NCBI GenBank assembly: GCA_035570275.1
Contig: DATMNI010000304.1
Span: forward strand, 1 to 24,947
Length of the DNA: 24,947 nucleotides
From: DATMNI01 sp035570275
GTDB lineage: Bacteria > Acidobacteriota > Terriglobia > Bryobacterales > Bryobacteraceae
Direction of reading: 5' to 3'
Positions 1 to 8,828 of this stretch are shown piece by piece; the stretch's first letter is position 1; each line of letters opens with the position of its first letter. The notes below the pieces were generated by a model. The model ran no database searches and was not told the DNA's origin. It saw nothing but the letters and a program-made list of their open reading frames with translations. The position numbers were made by a program, and so were the translations under genes.

Positions 1-1
1 A

Positions 2-1486
<1,485 letters not shown>

Positions 1487-1488
1487 CC

Positions 1489-3744
1489 ATGTCACTCACG
1501 CGCAGAGCAGCCCTCAAAACCGTGGTGTCAGCCGGCGCCGGCGCGTTGCTGACCGCGCAGGAGTCCGGCATTCAAATCGCCGGCCGCCCGGTCGAAGTCA
1601 CGCTGACGTCGATCAGCCCGGAAACCGTTCGCATCACCGCCCAAGCGATTGAAGCCGGCCAGGTGCAGCCGATCCCCTCCGATGGCGCTCTTGTCAAGGA
1701 AGACTGGGGCAAGCCAGTAGCGCGCCTGCGTCCGGTGGCGGGCACTCGCAATGTGAAGTGCGGAGACTTGACCGTGCGGATCGCCGTCGAGCCTTTGGTT
1801 ATTCGCGTCGAAACGAAAGGCGGCCGCCTGATCCAGGAGCTCAAGCCCGATGCCGCCACCGGCGCGCTCACCTTTCAACTCGGCGATGGCCCCGTACTCG
1901 GCCTGGGACAAGGCGGCCCGCAGTTCGACCGGCGCGGCAATCTCGACCGCATGGTCAGCGGTCAGGGCGGCTACCACCTGGCCACCCACGGCGGCAAGGT
2001 CCCCATCCAGTTCGCGATCGGCCTCGCCGGTTGGGCCATGTTCATCCACCAACCGCTCGGCGCATTCGACCTGACCGGCAAGGCCGGCCAACTGCAACCG
2101 CCAAATCCGCAAGCCGCCCTGCCGCTCGACGTCTTCGTGATCGGCGTCAAAGATCCGGTGCGCGTCATGGCCGAGTACGCCAAAATCACCGGCCTCCCGG
2201 AGATGGCGCCGCTGTGGTCGTTCGGCTATCAGCAATCGCACCGGACGCTGGGGCCGCCGGCGGAGATCATCCAGGAGGCCAGGCTGTTTCGCGAGAAGAA
2301 GCTGCCTTGCGACGCCATGATTTACCTCGGCACCGAGTTCTGTCCCAACGGCTGGAACACGCGCAATGGCGAGTACGATTGGAATTCCAAAGCATTCCCC
2401 GACCCCAAGCGTGCCATCGACGAACTGCATGACGCCCACATGAAGGTGGTCCTGCACATCGTGATGGAGGGCCGGCATTACTCGGGCACCGTGCGTGACG
2501 CCTGCACTGCGCCACTTCCGCCCGGCAGAACGCCCGACAATCGCTGGCCCCCCGACCGCCAGGTGGCCTGCTACTGGCCGGCCCACAAGCCGCTGCTGGA
2601 TTTGGGCGTCGATGGCTGGTGGCCCGACCAGGGCGATGGCCTTGACCCGGCGTCGCGGCTGTTGCGCAACCGAATGTATTTCGAGGGCCACCAGATGTAC
2701 CGGCCCAATGAGCGCGTCTACGCACTGCACCGCAACTCTTATGCCGGCATGCAGCGGTACGCTTCGTTCCTATGGTCGGGCGACATTCAATCCACCTGGG
2801 AAACACTGAAGACGCACGTTCCCGTCGCCGTCAATACCGGGCTCAGCGGCATACCGTACTGGGGCACCGACATCGGCGGTTTTGTTCCTACGCAGGATTT
2901 CACTGGCGAATTGTACGTGCGCTGGTTCCAGTTCGCCGCCTTCAATCCGCTGTTCCGCTCGCACGGCCGCGAGTGGAAATTGCGCCTGCCTTGGGGTTGG
3001 AACCGCGGCGAGATCGGCGATTTCCGCGAGACTCCCAGCTACCATCCGGCCGAAAGCGAACTGCACAACGCCGCGGTGGAGCCGATCTGTAAGAAGTATC
3101 TGGAACTGCGCTACCAATTGATGCCGTACCTGTACTCGGCGGTGAAGGAAAGCTGTGAGACCGGCTTGCCCATCATCCGTGCGCTGTGGCTCCACTACCC
3201 CGAAGACGCCGTGGCAGCCGCGCGCGGCGACCAGTACCTTTATGGCCGCGACATTCTGGTGGCGCCGGTGGTGGAGAAGGGCGCAACCTCGCGCACGCTG
3301 TATCTTCCACGCGGCACGTGGTATGACTTCTGGACGCGCCAGAAGCTGGAAGGCGGCCGGGAGATCACGCGTCCAGTCGATCTGGAAACCACGCCGCTCT
3401 ACGTGCGCGCCGGCGCTGTGATTCCGATGGGGCCGGTGAAGCAGTACACGGCGGAAAAGGTGGACGGCCCCCTGAGCCTGTGGGTCCACCCCGGCGCGGA
3501 CGGCGCATTCTCCTGGTACGAAGACGACGGCAAGACGTTCGATTACCGCAAGGGTGAATTCATGCGGGTGAACATTTCATGGAACGACCGGCAGCGCCGC
3601 CTGAGCTTGCGCCTGGCCGGCGGTTCCAAGATGCTCGAGCCTGCGAAGCGGAACATTGTTGTCCACGTAGCCGGAGAACCCGTGACCCGCGAGATGACCC
3701 GGGAGGTGTCCTTCACCGGCCGCCCGCTGGACGTGAAACTCTGA
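1489..3744 (+). CDS. Glycoside hydrolase family 31 (alpha-glucosidase/alpha-xylosidase type), Tat-exported
   Basis: A 751-residue protein. The N-terminus TRRAALK followed by an Ala/Gly-rich hydrophobic stretch is a twin-arginine signal, so the enzyme should be exported folded. The GH31 barrel shows GVDGWWPDQGDG (Asp380 at the nucleophile position of the family), WSGD at residues 429-432 (Asp432 at the acid/base position), and the family signatures GIPYWGTDIGGF and PLFRSHGRE. The C-terminal beta domains carry DILVAPVVEKG and YLPRGTWYDFWT, typical of GH31. GH31 enzymes act on alpha-linked glucosides or xylosides by retention; the substrate cannot be read from sequence alone. The start is ATG at 1489, two bases after the peptidase stop, with GAGG just upstream. 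Peptidase plus glycosidase suggests a locus for degrading extracellular polymers. Confidence 0.93.
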   Translation: MSLTRRAALKTVVSAGAGALLTAQESGIQIAGRPVEVTLTSISPETVRITAQAIEAGQVQPIPSDGALVKEDWGKPVARLRPVAGTRNVKCGDLTVRIAVEPLVIRVETKGGRLIQELKPDAATGALTFQLGDGPVLGLGQGGPQFDRRGNLDRMVSGQGGYHLATHGGKVPIQFAIGLAGWAMFIHQPLGAFDLTGKAGQLQPPNPQAALPLDVFVIGVKDPVRVMAEYAKITGLPEMAPLWSFGYQQSHRTLGPPAEIIQEARLFREKKLPCDAMIYLGTEFCPNGWNTRNGEYDWNSKAFPDPKRAIDELHDAHMKVVLHIVMEGRHYSGTVRDACTAPLPPGRTPDNRWPPDRQVACYWPAHKPLLDLGVDGWWPDQGDGLDPASRLLRNRMYFEGHQMYRPNERVYALHRNSYAGMQRYASFLWSGDIQSTWETLKTHVPVAVNTGLSGIPYWGTDIGGFVPTQDFTGELYVRWFQFAAFNPLFRSHGREWKLRLPWGWNRGEIGDFRETPSYHPAESELHNAAVEPICKKYLELRYQLMPYLYSAVKESCETGLPIIRALWLHYPEDAVAAARGDQYLYGRDILVAPVVEKGATSRTLYLPRGTWYDFWTRQKLEGGREITRPVDLETTPLYVRAGAVIPMGPVKQYTAEKVDGPLSLWVHPGADGAFSWYEDDGKTFDYRKGEFMRVNISWNDRQRRLSLRLAGGSKMLEPAKRNIVVHVAGEPVTREMTREVSFTGRPLDVKL

Positions 3745-3746
3745 AT

Positions 3747-3763
3747 TTGGGCAATTTGCCCAA
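3747..3763. repeat. Perfect palindrome TTGGGCAA-t-TTGCCCAA directly after the GH31 stop
   Basis: An 8-1-8 perfect inverted repeat starting two bases after the GH31 stop codon. A near-identical copy lies at 3809-3825. No T-run follows, so a Rho-independent terminator is possible but not supported. It could equally be a protein-binding site or a mobile palindrome. Confidence 0.7.
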
Positions 3764-3808
3764 TCGGGTTTGCGGTTGCCGCGTAGAATCAACTACTTGG
3801 CGAAAGGT

Positions 3809-3825
3809 TTGGGCAAATTGCCCAA
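3809..3825. repeat. Second palindrome TTGGGCAA-a-TTGCCCAA
   Basis: Identical arms to the copy at 3747-3763 with only the central base changed; the two starts are 62 bases apart. Confidence 0.7.
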
Positions 3826-3970
3826 AGCCCGCATTTTCGGCCGTCAGGAAATGATCTTTGCGAACGGCGTTGTCGTTCATCTGGCCCTGCCTCCGCGGGC
3901 CACGGGTCGCCACGGCCAGCGTTTTGTTATTTGCCTTTTGGCGTTTGGCGCAGCCCGCCGCAAGACGTCC

Positions 3971-4165
3971 TCACAGGCGGCGCTCAATGGCGGGAGGGTC
4001 GATTTGTACAATGTCCCAAAGCCGATATTCGCGGATGGCGTCGTACTCGTGACGCAAGCGGTTTCCGAGGGCTCGTATTTCCTGCCAGGGCTGACCCGGC
4101 ACAAGGGACGGGGCCAGATCTCCCAGTTTAGCTGCTGCTTCGCTTCGAGACGGCGGGCGGGTTTG
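3971..4165 (-). pseudogene. HEPN-domain (HepT/DUF86) toxin remnant, N-terminal half deleted
   Basis: Sixty-four codons in the same frame as, and directly after, the MNT stop codon, ending at TGA (3971-3973). The translation contains SEAAAKLGDL, PGQPWQEIRALGNRLRHEY and REYRLWDIVQ, which is the C-terminal half of HepT-type HEPN RNases including the Arg/His active-site region (GNRLRHEY). The first ~50 residues expected of HepT, and any start codon with a ribosome site, are missing. The homology begins abruptly 7 codons after the MNT stop. I infer that one deletion removed the MNT-HepT junction and the toxin's N-terminal helices. In intact systems HepT is an RNase neutralised (AMPylated) by its MNT partner. 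Confidence 0.75.
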
Positions 4166-4471
4166 TCAGAAGGCACGCGCGCGGTCCCGGTCAATCTCGG
4201 TTTGAAAACGATTCTTCCGCACCGGCTCTTCGATGACATCCACCTTGCAGCCCAGAATTCCGGACAGGCGCCCTTCGAGGTCGCTCAAGCGGCTGAGATA
4301 ATTGAGACCTGGCGCTGAGAAATTCTGGCCGAGGCGTACCGCCACGTCGACATCGTGCGCTGGATACTCCCGGCGTGCGACTGAGCCGAACAGAGATAGG
4401 CTCAACACGCCAGCCGCGCGGAGTTCCCGTTCATGCGCCTTTAAGGCTGCTATGACACGGTCGCGTTCCAT
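4166..4471 (-). CDS. Minimal nucleotidyltransferase (MNT/MntA-type antitoxin)
   Basis: A 101-residue protein beginning MERDRVIAAL. It has the nucleotidyltransferase fingerprint LSLFGSVARRE followed by the metal-binding DVDVAV (G-S-x10-D-x-D), and ends with KVDVIEEPVRKNRF, a usual C-terminus for this subgroup. The ATG at 4471 is preferred over the TTG at 4489 because family members begin around there; an AGGAG lies about 18 bases upstream, so initiation is not strongly marked. In MntA-HepT systems this protein modifies and silences the HEPN toxin. Here the toxin gene downstream is truncated, so this is probably an orphan antitoxin. Confidence 0.85.
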   Translation of the reverse strand: MERDRVIAALKAHERELRAAGVLSLSLFGSVARREYPAHDVDVAVRLGQNFSAPGLNYLSRLSDLEGRLSGILGCKVDVIEEPVRKNRFQTEIDRDRARAF

Positions 4472-4579
4472 GGAACCAATTTTGCACAACTCCTATCCCG
4501 CAGGCAACCGCCCTGCCGGTGGACTCCGGTGGACACCAGGCCAACCCTCTAATTACGCCGCTCGCTGCCGCATCGCGCA

Positions 4580-4615
4580 GGCGGATTAACAATCCGCCGC
4601 CGATTCACAATCGGC
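4580..4615. repeat. Pair of palindromes overlapping the decarboxylase stop codon
   Basis: GGCGGATT-aac-AATCCGCC (4580-4598, 8-3-8, perfect) is followed by GCCGATT-cac-AATCGGC (4599-4615, 7-3-7, perfect). A further half-unit CACAATCGG lies at about 4618-4626. The TAA stop of the decarboxylase gene lies inside the first palindrome, so the last ~13 residues of that protein are repeat-encoded. Confidence 0.8.
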
Positions 4616-6064
4616 CCCACAATCGGTTCTGCCCACCGCCGCCTGCCGGATGTCCTCCAGCAGCACTTCCATGTCCCGCATGGTCGTCCTATGGTTCAGC
4701 ACGCAGGCGCGCAGCGCAAAGGCCCCTCCGATACGCGCGTTCGACACGTAGCTGCTGCCGCCGCGCTGCAAGCTGGTCAGAATGCGCTCGTTCAGCTCGT
4801 TGAGATCGCCCGCAAAACCGGGGGGCCGGTAGCGGAAACAAACAATCGATAAGCCAACCGGGCACAGCATTTCGAAATCGGCCGCGGCGTTGACCAGTTC
4901 CTCCAGACGTCTGGCGCAAGCCATATTCCGCGCAATGGCGTCGCCCAGTTGCCGCGCGCCCGCGTACTTGATCAGCAGCCACAGGTTCAGCGCCCGGAAT
5001 GGCCGTGAAAGCTCGGGCCCGTAATCCCAGAACGCAAAGCTCTCGTCCGCCTCCAGGCCGATGGCGCGCGTGTACTCGGCATTCTCGCCGAAGGCGGCCC
5101 GTGCCGCTGCCGGGTCTTTGTACAGCACGCAGCCACATCCCACCGGCAGGTAGAGCCACTTGTGTGGATCGAGCGAAACCGAATCGGCCTCCGCGATCCG
5201 CGCAAACAGCGGCCGGGTTTCCGGCGCCAGACAGGCAAAGCCACCGTAGGCGGCGTCCACGTGCAACCACAGGTTGTGGTGATGGGCGAAATCGGCCAGT
5301 TCGCCGATGGGGTCGAACGCGCCGGTGGCGGCCGCGCCGGCGTTGGCGACCACGCAGAAGGGCAGACGCCCGGCGGCTTCGTCCTCGCGCACCTGGCAGC
5401 GAAGTTGGTCCAGATCGATTTGCAGGCGCTCGTTGGTCTTGACCGCGCGCACATTGGCGGCGCCGATTCCCATCATGCCGGCGGCCTTCCGGACGGAGAA
5501 GTGGCCCTCCTCCGACACGTAAATGCACATCGGGCGGCCCACCGCCGCCACGCCATCCCGCATCACGTTCACACCTGCCTTGACGCTGCGGGCCGCCGCG
5601 ATGGCGGCGAAGTTCGCCATCGACCCGCCGCTCATCAGCAGGCCCGCCGCCCCAGCCGGATATCCCAGCATCTCCTTCAGCCAGCCGACGGTCAGCAATT
5701 CCAACTCGGTCGCGGCCGGGCCCGACCGCCAGCACGTAACATTGAAGTTGAAAGCCGATTCGATCAGGCTGCCCAGGGCGCTGATCGGTGTGCCCGCCGA
5801 AGTCACGTAGCCGAACATGCGTGGATGGCCGTTGTGACGGCTGAATTGGGCGATCTGGTCCACGGTCTCCATCAAGCTCTCGAAAGCGGCGCCGGTCTGC
5901 GGCAGCGGTTCGCTGAAAAGGTGGCGCAGAACGGCGGAGCTGGTGGGCTGCACCACCGGACGGCTGGGAAGCCCTTCGTAGTAGCGCGAAATGTAGTCGA
6001 GTACCTGGCGGCCAAGCGCCTGGATATCCGCGGCCGGGAGCGAGAGCGGGTTGGAAATCGACAT
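4586..6064 (-). CDS. Group II pyridoxal-phosphate-dependent amino-acid decarboxylase
   Basis: A 492-residue fold-type I PLP enzyme of the aromatic-L-amino-acid/glutamate decarboxylase family. Visible landmarks: FGYVTSAGTPISALGSLIESAFN, TELELLTVGWLKEMLG, LLMSGGSMANFAAIAAAR, the PLP-nitrogen aspartate in HVDAAYGGF, and the Schiff-base lysine in SLDPHKWLYLPVG (Lys302). I place the start at ATG 6064 (MSISNPLSLPAADIQALG), which matches the family's N-terminus; the in-frame upstream ATG at 6127 would add an atypical 21 residues and run toward the divergent sigma-factor promoter. The ribosome site is weak. The substrate (aromatic amino acid, glutamate, 2,4-diaminobutyrate) cannot be decided from sequence. 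The Cys/Ala/Asp-rich tail CGADCESAADC comes from inserted palindromes. Confidence 0.9.
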   Translation of the reverse strand: MSISNPLSLPAADIQALGRQVLDYISRYYEGLPSRPVVQPTSSAVLRHLFSEPLPQTGAAFESLMETVDQIAQFSRHNGHPRMFGYVTSAGTPISALGSLIESAFNFNVTCWRSGPAATELELLTVGWLKEMLGYPAGAAGLLMSGGSMANFAAIAAARSVKAGVNVMRDGVAAVGRPMCIYVSEEGHFSVRKAAGMMGIGAANVRAVKTNERLQIDLDQLRCQVREDEAAGRLPFCVVANAGAAATGAFDPIGELADFAHHHNLWLHVDAAYGGFACLAPETRPLFARIAEADSVSLDPHKWLYLPVGCGCVLYKDPAAARAAFGENAEYTRAIGLEADESFAFWDYGPELSRPFRALNLWLLIKYAGARQLGDAIARNMACARRLEELVNAAADFEMLCPVGLSIVCFRYRPPGFAGDLNELNERILTSLQRGGSSYVSNARIGGAFALRACVLNHRTTMRDMEVLLEDIRQAAVGRTDCGADCESAADC

Positions 6065-6166
6065 AAGCGGGCGAAAGCAAGAGTAACACTCCGCCCGGCC
6101 GCGCGGAAAAGCGCAATCTCCATACACGTTTCAGGGCGACGCGCAGTTTTATCTAATGAAAGGACG

Positions 6167-6751
6167 ATGGCTCTGGCAACTCTGGCGATGGCGGACGCGG
6201 CGGAATCCCCCCAAGCGCAGTTGGGTCTGATCGAAGCCGCCAAGGCCGGCGACCTGGCGGCGTTCGAAACCCTGATGCGCCAGCACGAGCGGCTAGTGCT
6301 GGTGACGGCTTTCCGGCTGCTCGGGAGCCTTCCGGATGCGCAAGATGTTTCGCAGGAAGTCTTCCTGAAGCTGTACCGGAATTTGGGGAAAGTGGAGGCT
6401 TCGGGGAGCCTGGCCGGCTGGCTGTACCGGGTGACGGCTAATGCCTGCCACGATGTGCGGCGCAGGAAGCGGCCGGCGGCGTCCGTAGAGTTGGCTGAGA
6501 ACTTACGGGCCGGCGGGGCAGATCCGCAGCAGGCGGCAACCGAGGCGGAGAGGCGGCGGGTGCTGGAAATGAGCTTGCGCCTGCTGCCCGAAAAGGAGCG
6601 CGCGGCCCTGGTGCTGCGCGATCTGGAGGGGCTTTCGACGGAGGAGGTCGCGGGAGCCCTGGGGTCGAGCGAGGCCACGGTGCGGTCGCAGATATCGAAA
6701 GCTCGGGTTAAGGTGCGGGGGTTTGTGGAGCGGTATTTCAGGAGCCGGTGA
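6167..6751 (+). CDS. ECF-family RNA polymerase sigma factor
   Basis: A 194-residue protein. Region 2 is visible as GDLAAFETLMRQHERLVLVTAFRLLGSLPDAQDVSQEVFLKLYRNL and ends in GWLYRVTANACHDVRRR. Region 4 is LLPEKERAALVLRDLEGLSTEEVAGALGSSEATVRSQISKARVKVR, with the helix-turn-helix that contacts the -35 element. The frame is open far upstream, but the ATG at 6167 has AAAGGA directly before it and gives the expected family length. It overlaps the anti-sigma gene by one base (TGATG), so the two are translationally coupled. It probably drives its own operon in response to an envelope signal relayed by the anti-sigma factor. Confidence 0.95.
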   Translation: MALATLAMADAAESPQAQLGLIEAAKAGDLAAFETLMRQHERLVLVTAFRLLGSLPDAQDVSQEVFLKLYRNLGKVEASGSLAGWLYRVTANACHDVRRRKRPAASVELAENLRAGGADPQQAATEAERRRVLEMSLRLLPEKERAALVLRDLEGLSTEEVAGALGSSEATVRSQISKARVKVRGFVERYFRSR

Positions 6752-7263
6752 TGCATTGCAAGGATTGGGAAGAACGAATCGCCCTGCATGTGGGCGGTGA
6801 TTTGCCGGCGGCGGAACGGTCCGCCGTGGAGCGGCACCTGGCCGAGTGCGGAGGTTGTCAGGTGCTGTGGTCGGGGATGAAGGAAAGCCTGGAACTGTTG
6901 CACGGGGCGCACGCGGAACCGCTGCCGCCGGCAGCTTACACGGCCGTGCGGGGACGGGTGATGGCGGAACTGGCTGCCGGGCGGCGGGTCTGGTGGCGTT
7001 GGGCTGGCGGTTTGGCGGCAGCGGCCGCTATCGTGATTATGGTCGCGCTGGCGGTTTGGCCGGAGCCGCGGGTGGCGCCATTGCCACGGATAGCGCTGGC
7101 GATTCCTCCGGCGCCGGAACTTCATCTCACGCTGGCGCCACATGCCTTCCGAGCCGCGCCGCTCTCCAGAGCCGCGCGCGTGAGCAAGCGGTCCCCCCAA
7201 CCGCTGCTGGTCAGGTTGATTACCGATGACCCGAACATAGTCATTTATTGGATCGCAGATTAA
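6751..7263 (+). CDS. Zinc-binding membrane anti-sigma factor
   Basis: A 170-residue protein. The N-terminal cytoplasmic domain has the ZAS-type motif HLAECGGC (His29, Cys33, Cys36). A single transmembrane helix lies at about residues 84-103 (WAGGLAAAAAIVIMVALAV), and the periplasmic tail of ~65 residues ends in LVRLITDDPNIVIYWIAD. The start is ATG 6751, sharing its A with the sigma stop codon; the GTG three bases earlier is less likely. It should hold the upstream sigma factor inactive at the membrane. The function of the periplasmic tail is not recognised. Confidence 0.9.
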   Translation: MHCKDWEERIALHVGGDLPAAERSAVERHLAECGGCQVLWSGMKESLELLHGAHAEPLPPAAYTAVRGRVMAELAAGRRVWWRWAGGLAAAAAIVIMVALAVWPEPRVAPLPRIALAIPPAPELHLTLAPHAFRAAPLSRAARVSKRSPQPLLVRLITDDPNIVIYWIAD

Positions 7264-7276
7264 AGGAGAAACAGGC

Positions 7277-7984
7277 ATGAAACGATTACTGATTGCGGCG
7301 CTGCTGCTGGCAACGCCGGTGGTGGCGCAGCCGGTGCAAAAACTCGTTACGTTGAAATACGCGGACCCGCAAGCCATCCAGAACCTGATCCGCATGTTCG
7401 GGGTGGACGTAACGAGCAACGAGCAAATGAAGGTGATGGCCCTCAGCGGCGCCAAGGAAAAGGTAGCCGCTGCCGAGGAGGCTATCAAGCAACTCGACGT
7501 GCCCTCGGCGGCCCAAAAGAACATCGAAATCACGGTGTATTTCGTGGCGGGAAGCGATCAGGCGGGCCCTGGTGCAGCGAACTCGCTCGGCAACCCGATT
7601 CCCCAGGAACTCCAGAGTACCGTGACCCAGCTTAAGAGCTCGTTTCCCTTCAAGAACTATGGGCTGCTGGATGTTCTCTCGCTGCGGGCAAGATCCGGAG
7701 TCAGCGCGGAAACCAGCGGCCAGTACGGCAAGCGCATCACCCAATTCAAGGTTAGCTCCGCCACGCTGGATGCCGACGGATCGATGATCCGGCTCGACCA
7801 CGTGAAAGCAGGTTTGCGCAATCCCTTGGTGGATCAGCAAGGCAAGGTCACCTTCCTGGACACCGGGATTTCCGCTGACGTGGTGGACGTCAAGGAAGGC
7901 CAGCGGCTGGTCATCGGCCGCAGCAGCATGGACGGCCCGGAGAAGGCCCTGTTCCTGGTGTTGATCGCCAAAGTGATCAACTAG
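7277..7984 (+). CDS. Exported protein with secretin N-type (N1/NolW-like) domain
   Basis: A 235-residue protein with a Sec signal peptide (about residues 1-18, ending TPVVAQ). Residues 20-75 (VTLKYADPQAIQNLIRMFGVDVTSNEQMKVMALSGAKEKVAAAEEAIKQLDVP) match the short beta-alpha-beta modules in front of type II/III secretin channels. The rest (NIEITVYFVAG, then a beta-rich region ending EKALFLVLIAKVIN) resembles the start of a secretin core, but there is no full channel domain. It follows the anti-sigma gene by 13 bases with a good AAAGGAG site, so it belongs to the sigma operon. A role in the outer envelope is inferred; it is not a complete secretin. Confidence 0.75.
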   Translation: MKRLLIAALLLATPVVAQPVQKLVTLKYADPQAIQNLIRMFGVDVTSNEQMKVMALSGAKEKVAAAEEAIKQLDVPSAAQKNIEITVYFVAGSDQAGPGAANSLGNPIPQELQSTVTQLKSSFPFKNYGLLDVLSLRARSGVSAETSGQYGKRITQFKVSSATLDADGSMIRLDHVKAGLRNPLVDQQGKVTFLDTGISADVVDVKEGQRLVIGRSSMDGPEKALFLVLIAKVIN

Positions 7985-7993
7985 TCGCTTCGC

Positions 7994-8016
7994 GGGCAGG
8001 CCGGGAGGCCCTGCCC
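7994..8016. terminator. GC-rich hairpin between convergent genes
   Basis: GGGCAGG and CCTGCCC can pair around a GC-rich loop between the convergent ends of the secretin-like gene and the ABC ATPase gene. There is no clear T-tract, so termination is a weak inference. Confidence 0.35.
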
Positions 8017-8017
8017 T

Positions 8018-8045
8018 GACAGACCACGAAAGACGATGGTCTGTC
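8018..8045. repeat. Dispersed hairpin repeat, copy 1
   Basis: GACAGACCA (8018-8026) and TGGTCTGTC (8037-8045) form a perfect 9-bp stem with loop CGAAAGACGA, followed by CCCACCTTC. A second copy with the same loop, except one base, is at 19608-19631. The hairpin sits between two convergent genes. Confidence 0.75.
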
Positions 8046-8056
8046 CCACCTTCGCC

Positions 8057-8800
8057 CTACTTGATCTTCTCGTCCTTCTCCACCTTGCCGTCGCGCACGT
8101 GGATGATGCGATGGGCGTGCAGGGCGATATCGTGTTCGTGGGTGACCAGGACGATGGTGTTGCCCTGCTGGTACAGGCGTTCAAACAGCGCCATGATTTC
8201 GTTGCCGGTGGCGGTGTCCAGGTTGCCGGTGGGTTCATCCGCCAGCAGAATCGAGGGGTTGTTTACCAGCGCCCGCGCCACCGCCACGCGCTGCCTCTGG
8301 CCGCCCGAGAGTTCGTTGGGTTTGTGGTGCATGCGCTCCGCCAGGTCCACGGCCTTCATGGCAGCGCGGGCGCGTTCCAGGCGCTGCTCGGACCCCATTC
8401 CGGAATAAATCAGCGGCAGCTCCACATTGTGAAGGGAAGTGGCGCGCGGCAGCAGGTTGAACGTTTGGAAAACGAAGCCAATCTCCTTGTTGCGGATGCG
8501 GGCCAATTCGTCGTCGGTCATCTCGCTGACCAGGTTCCCGTTGATGTAGTACTGGCCTTTCGACGGCGTGTCCAGGCAGCCGATCAGGTTCATCAGGGTG
8601 GATTTGCCCGAACCCGATGGACCCATGATCGCGACATATTCGCCCTTTTTGATCTCAATATCCACACCAGAAACGGCGTTGATCTCCTGGTCGCCCATGA
8701 TGTAGGTCTTCCAGAGATCGTAGGTGCGGATAACAATCCCGTCCCGCTTGAGCTGCTCGCCGCGCTGGACCAGTTCCTGCTTTACCGTGGCTACTGCCAT
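8057..8800 (-). CDS. ABC transporter ATPase, MacB/LolD type
   Basis: A 247-residue nucleotide-binding subunit: Walker A GPSGSGKST (60-68), Q-loop FQTFN (Gln112), signature LSGGQ (164-168), Walker B ILLADEPTGNLD (184-195), and H-loop THEHD. The sequence is closest in style to the MacB/LolD/FtsE group, which power lipoprotein or efflux transport with an adaptor protein. A ~30-residue N-terminal extension precedes the core. It lies 28 bases after the adaptor gene on the same strand; the spacer holds three near-repeats of AGTCAGG that also supply the ribosome site. No permease gene follows, so the membrane subunit must be elsewhere. Confidence 0.93.
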   Translation of the reverse strand: MAVATVKQELVQRGEQLKRDGIVIRTYDLWKTYIMGDQEINAVSGVDIEIKKGEYVAIMGPSGSGKSTLMNLIGCLDTPSKGQYYINGNLVSEMTDDELARIRNKEIGFVFQTFNLLPRATSLHNVELPLIYSGMGSEQRLERARAAMKAVDLAERMHHKPNELSGGQRQRVAVARALVNNPSILLADEPTGNLDTATGNEIMALFERLYQQGNTIVLVTHEHDIALHAHRIIHVRDGKVEKDEKIK

Positions 8801-8828
8801 TCTGACTCCCTGACTCCTGACTTCCGCT

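Noticed and set aside
3971..4471. MNT-HEPN fusion through stop-codon readthrough at 4166-4168
   Set aside because: Half of the HEPN domain is missing, so readthrough would not give a complete toxin; simple decay explains the arrangement better.
5162..6166. Long upstream extension of the sigma-factor reading frame
   Set aside because: It is antisense to the decarboxylase gene and has no family similarity; the ATG at 6167 gives the normal ECF length.
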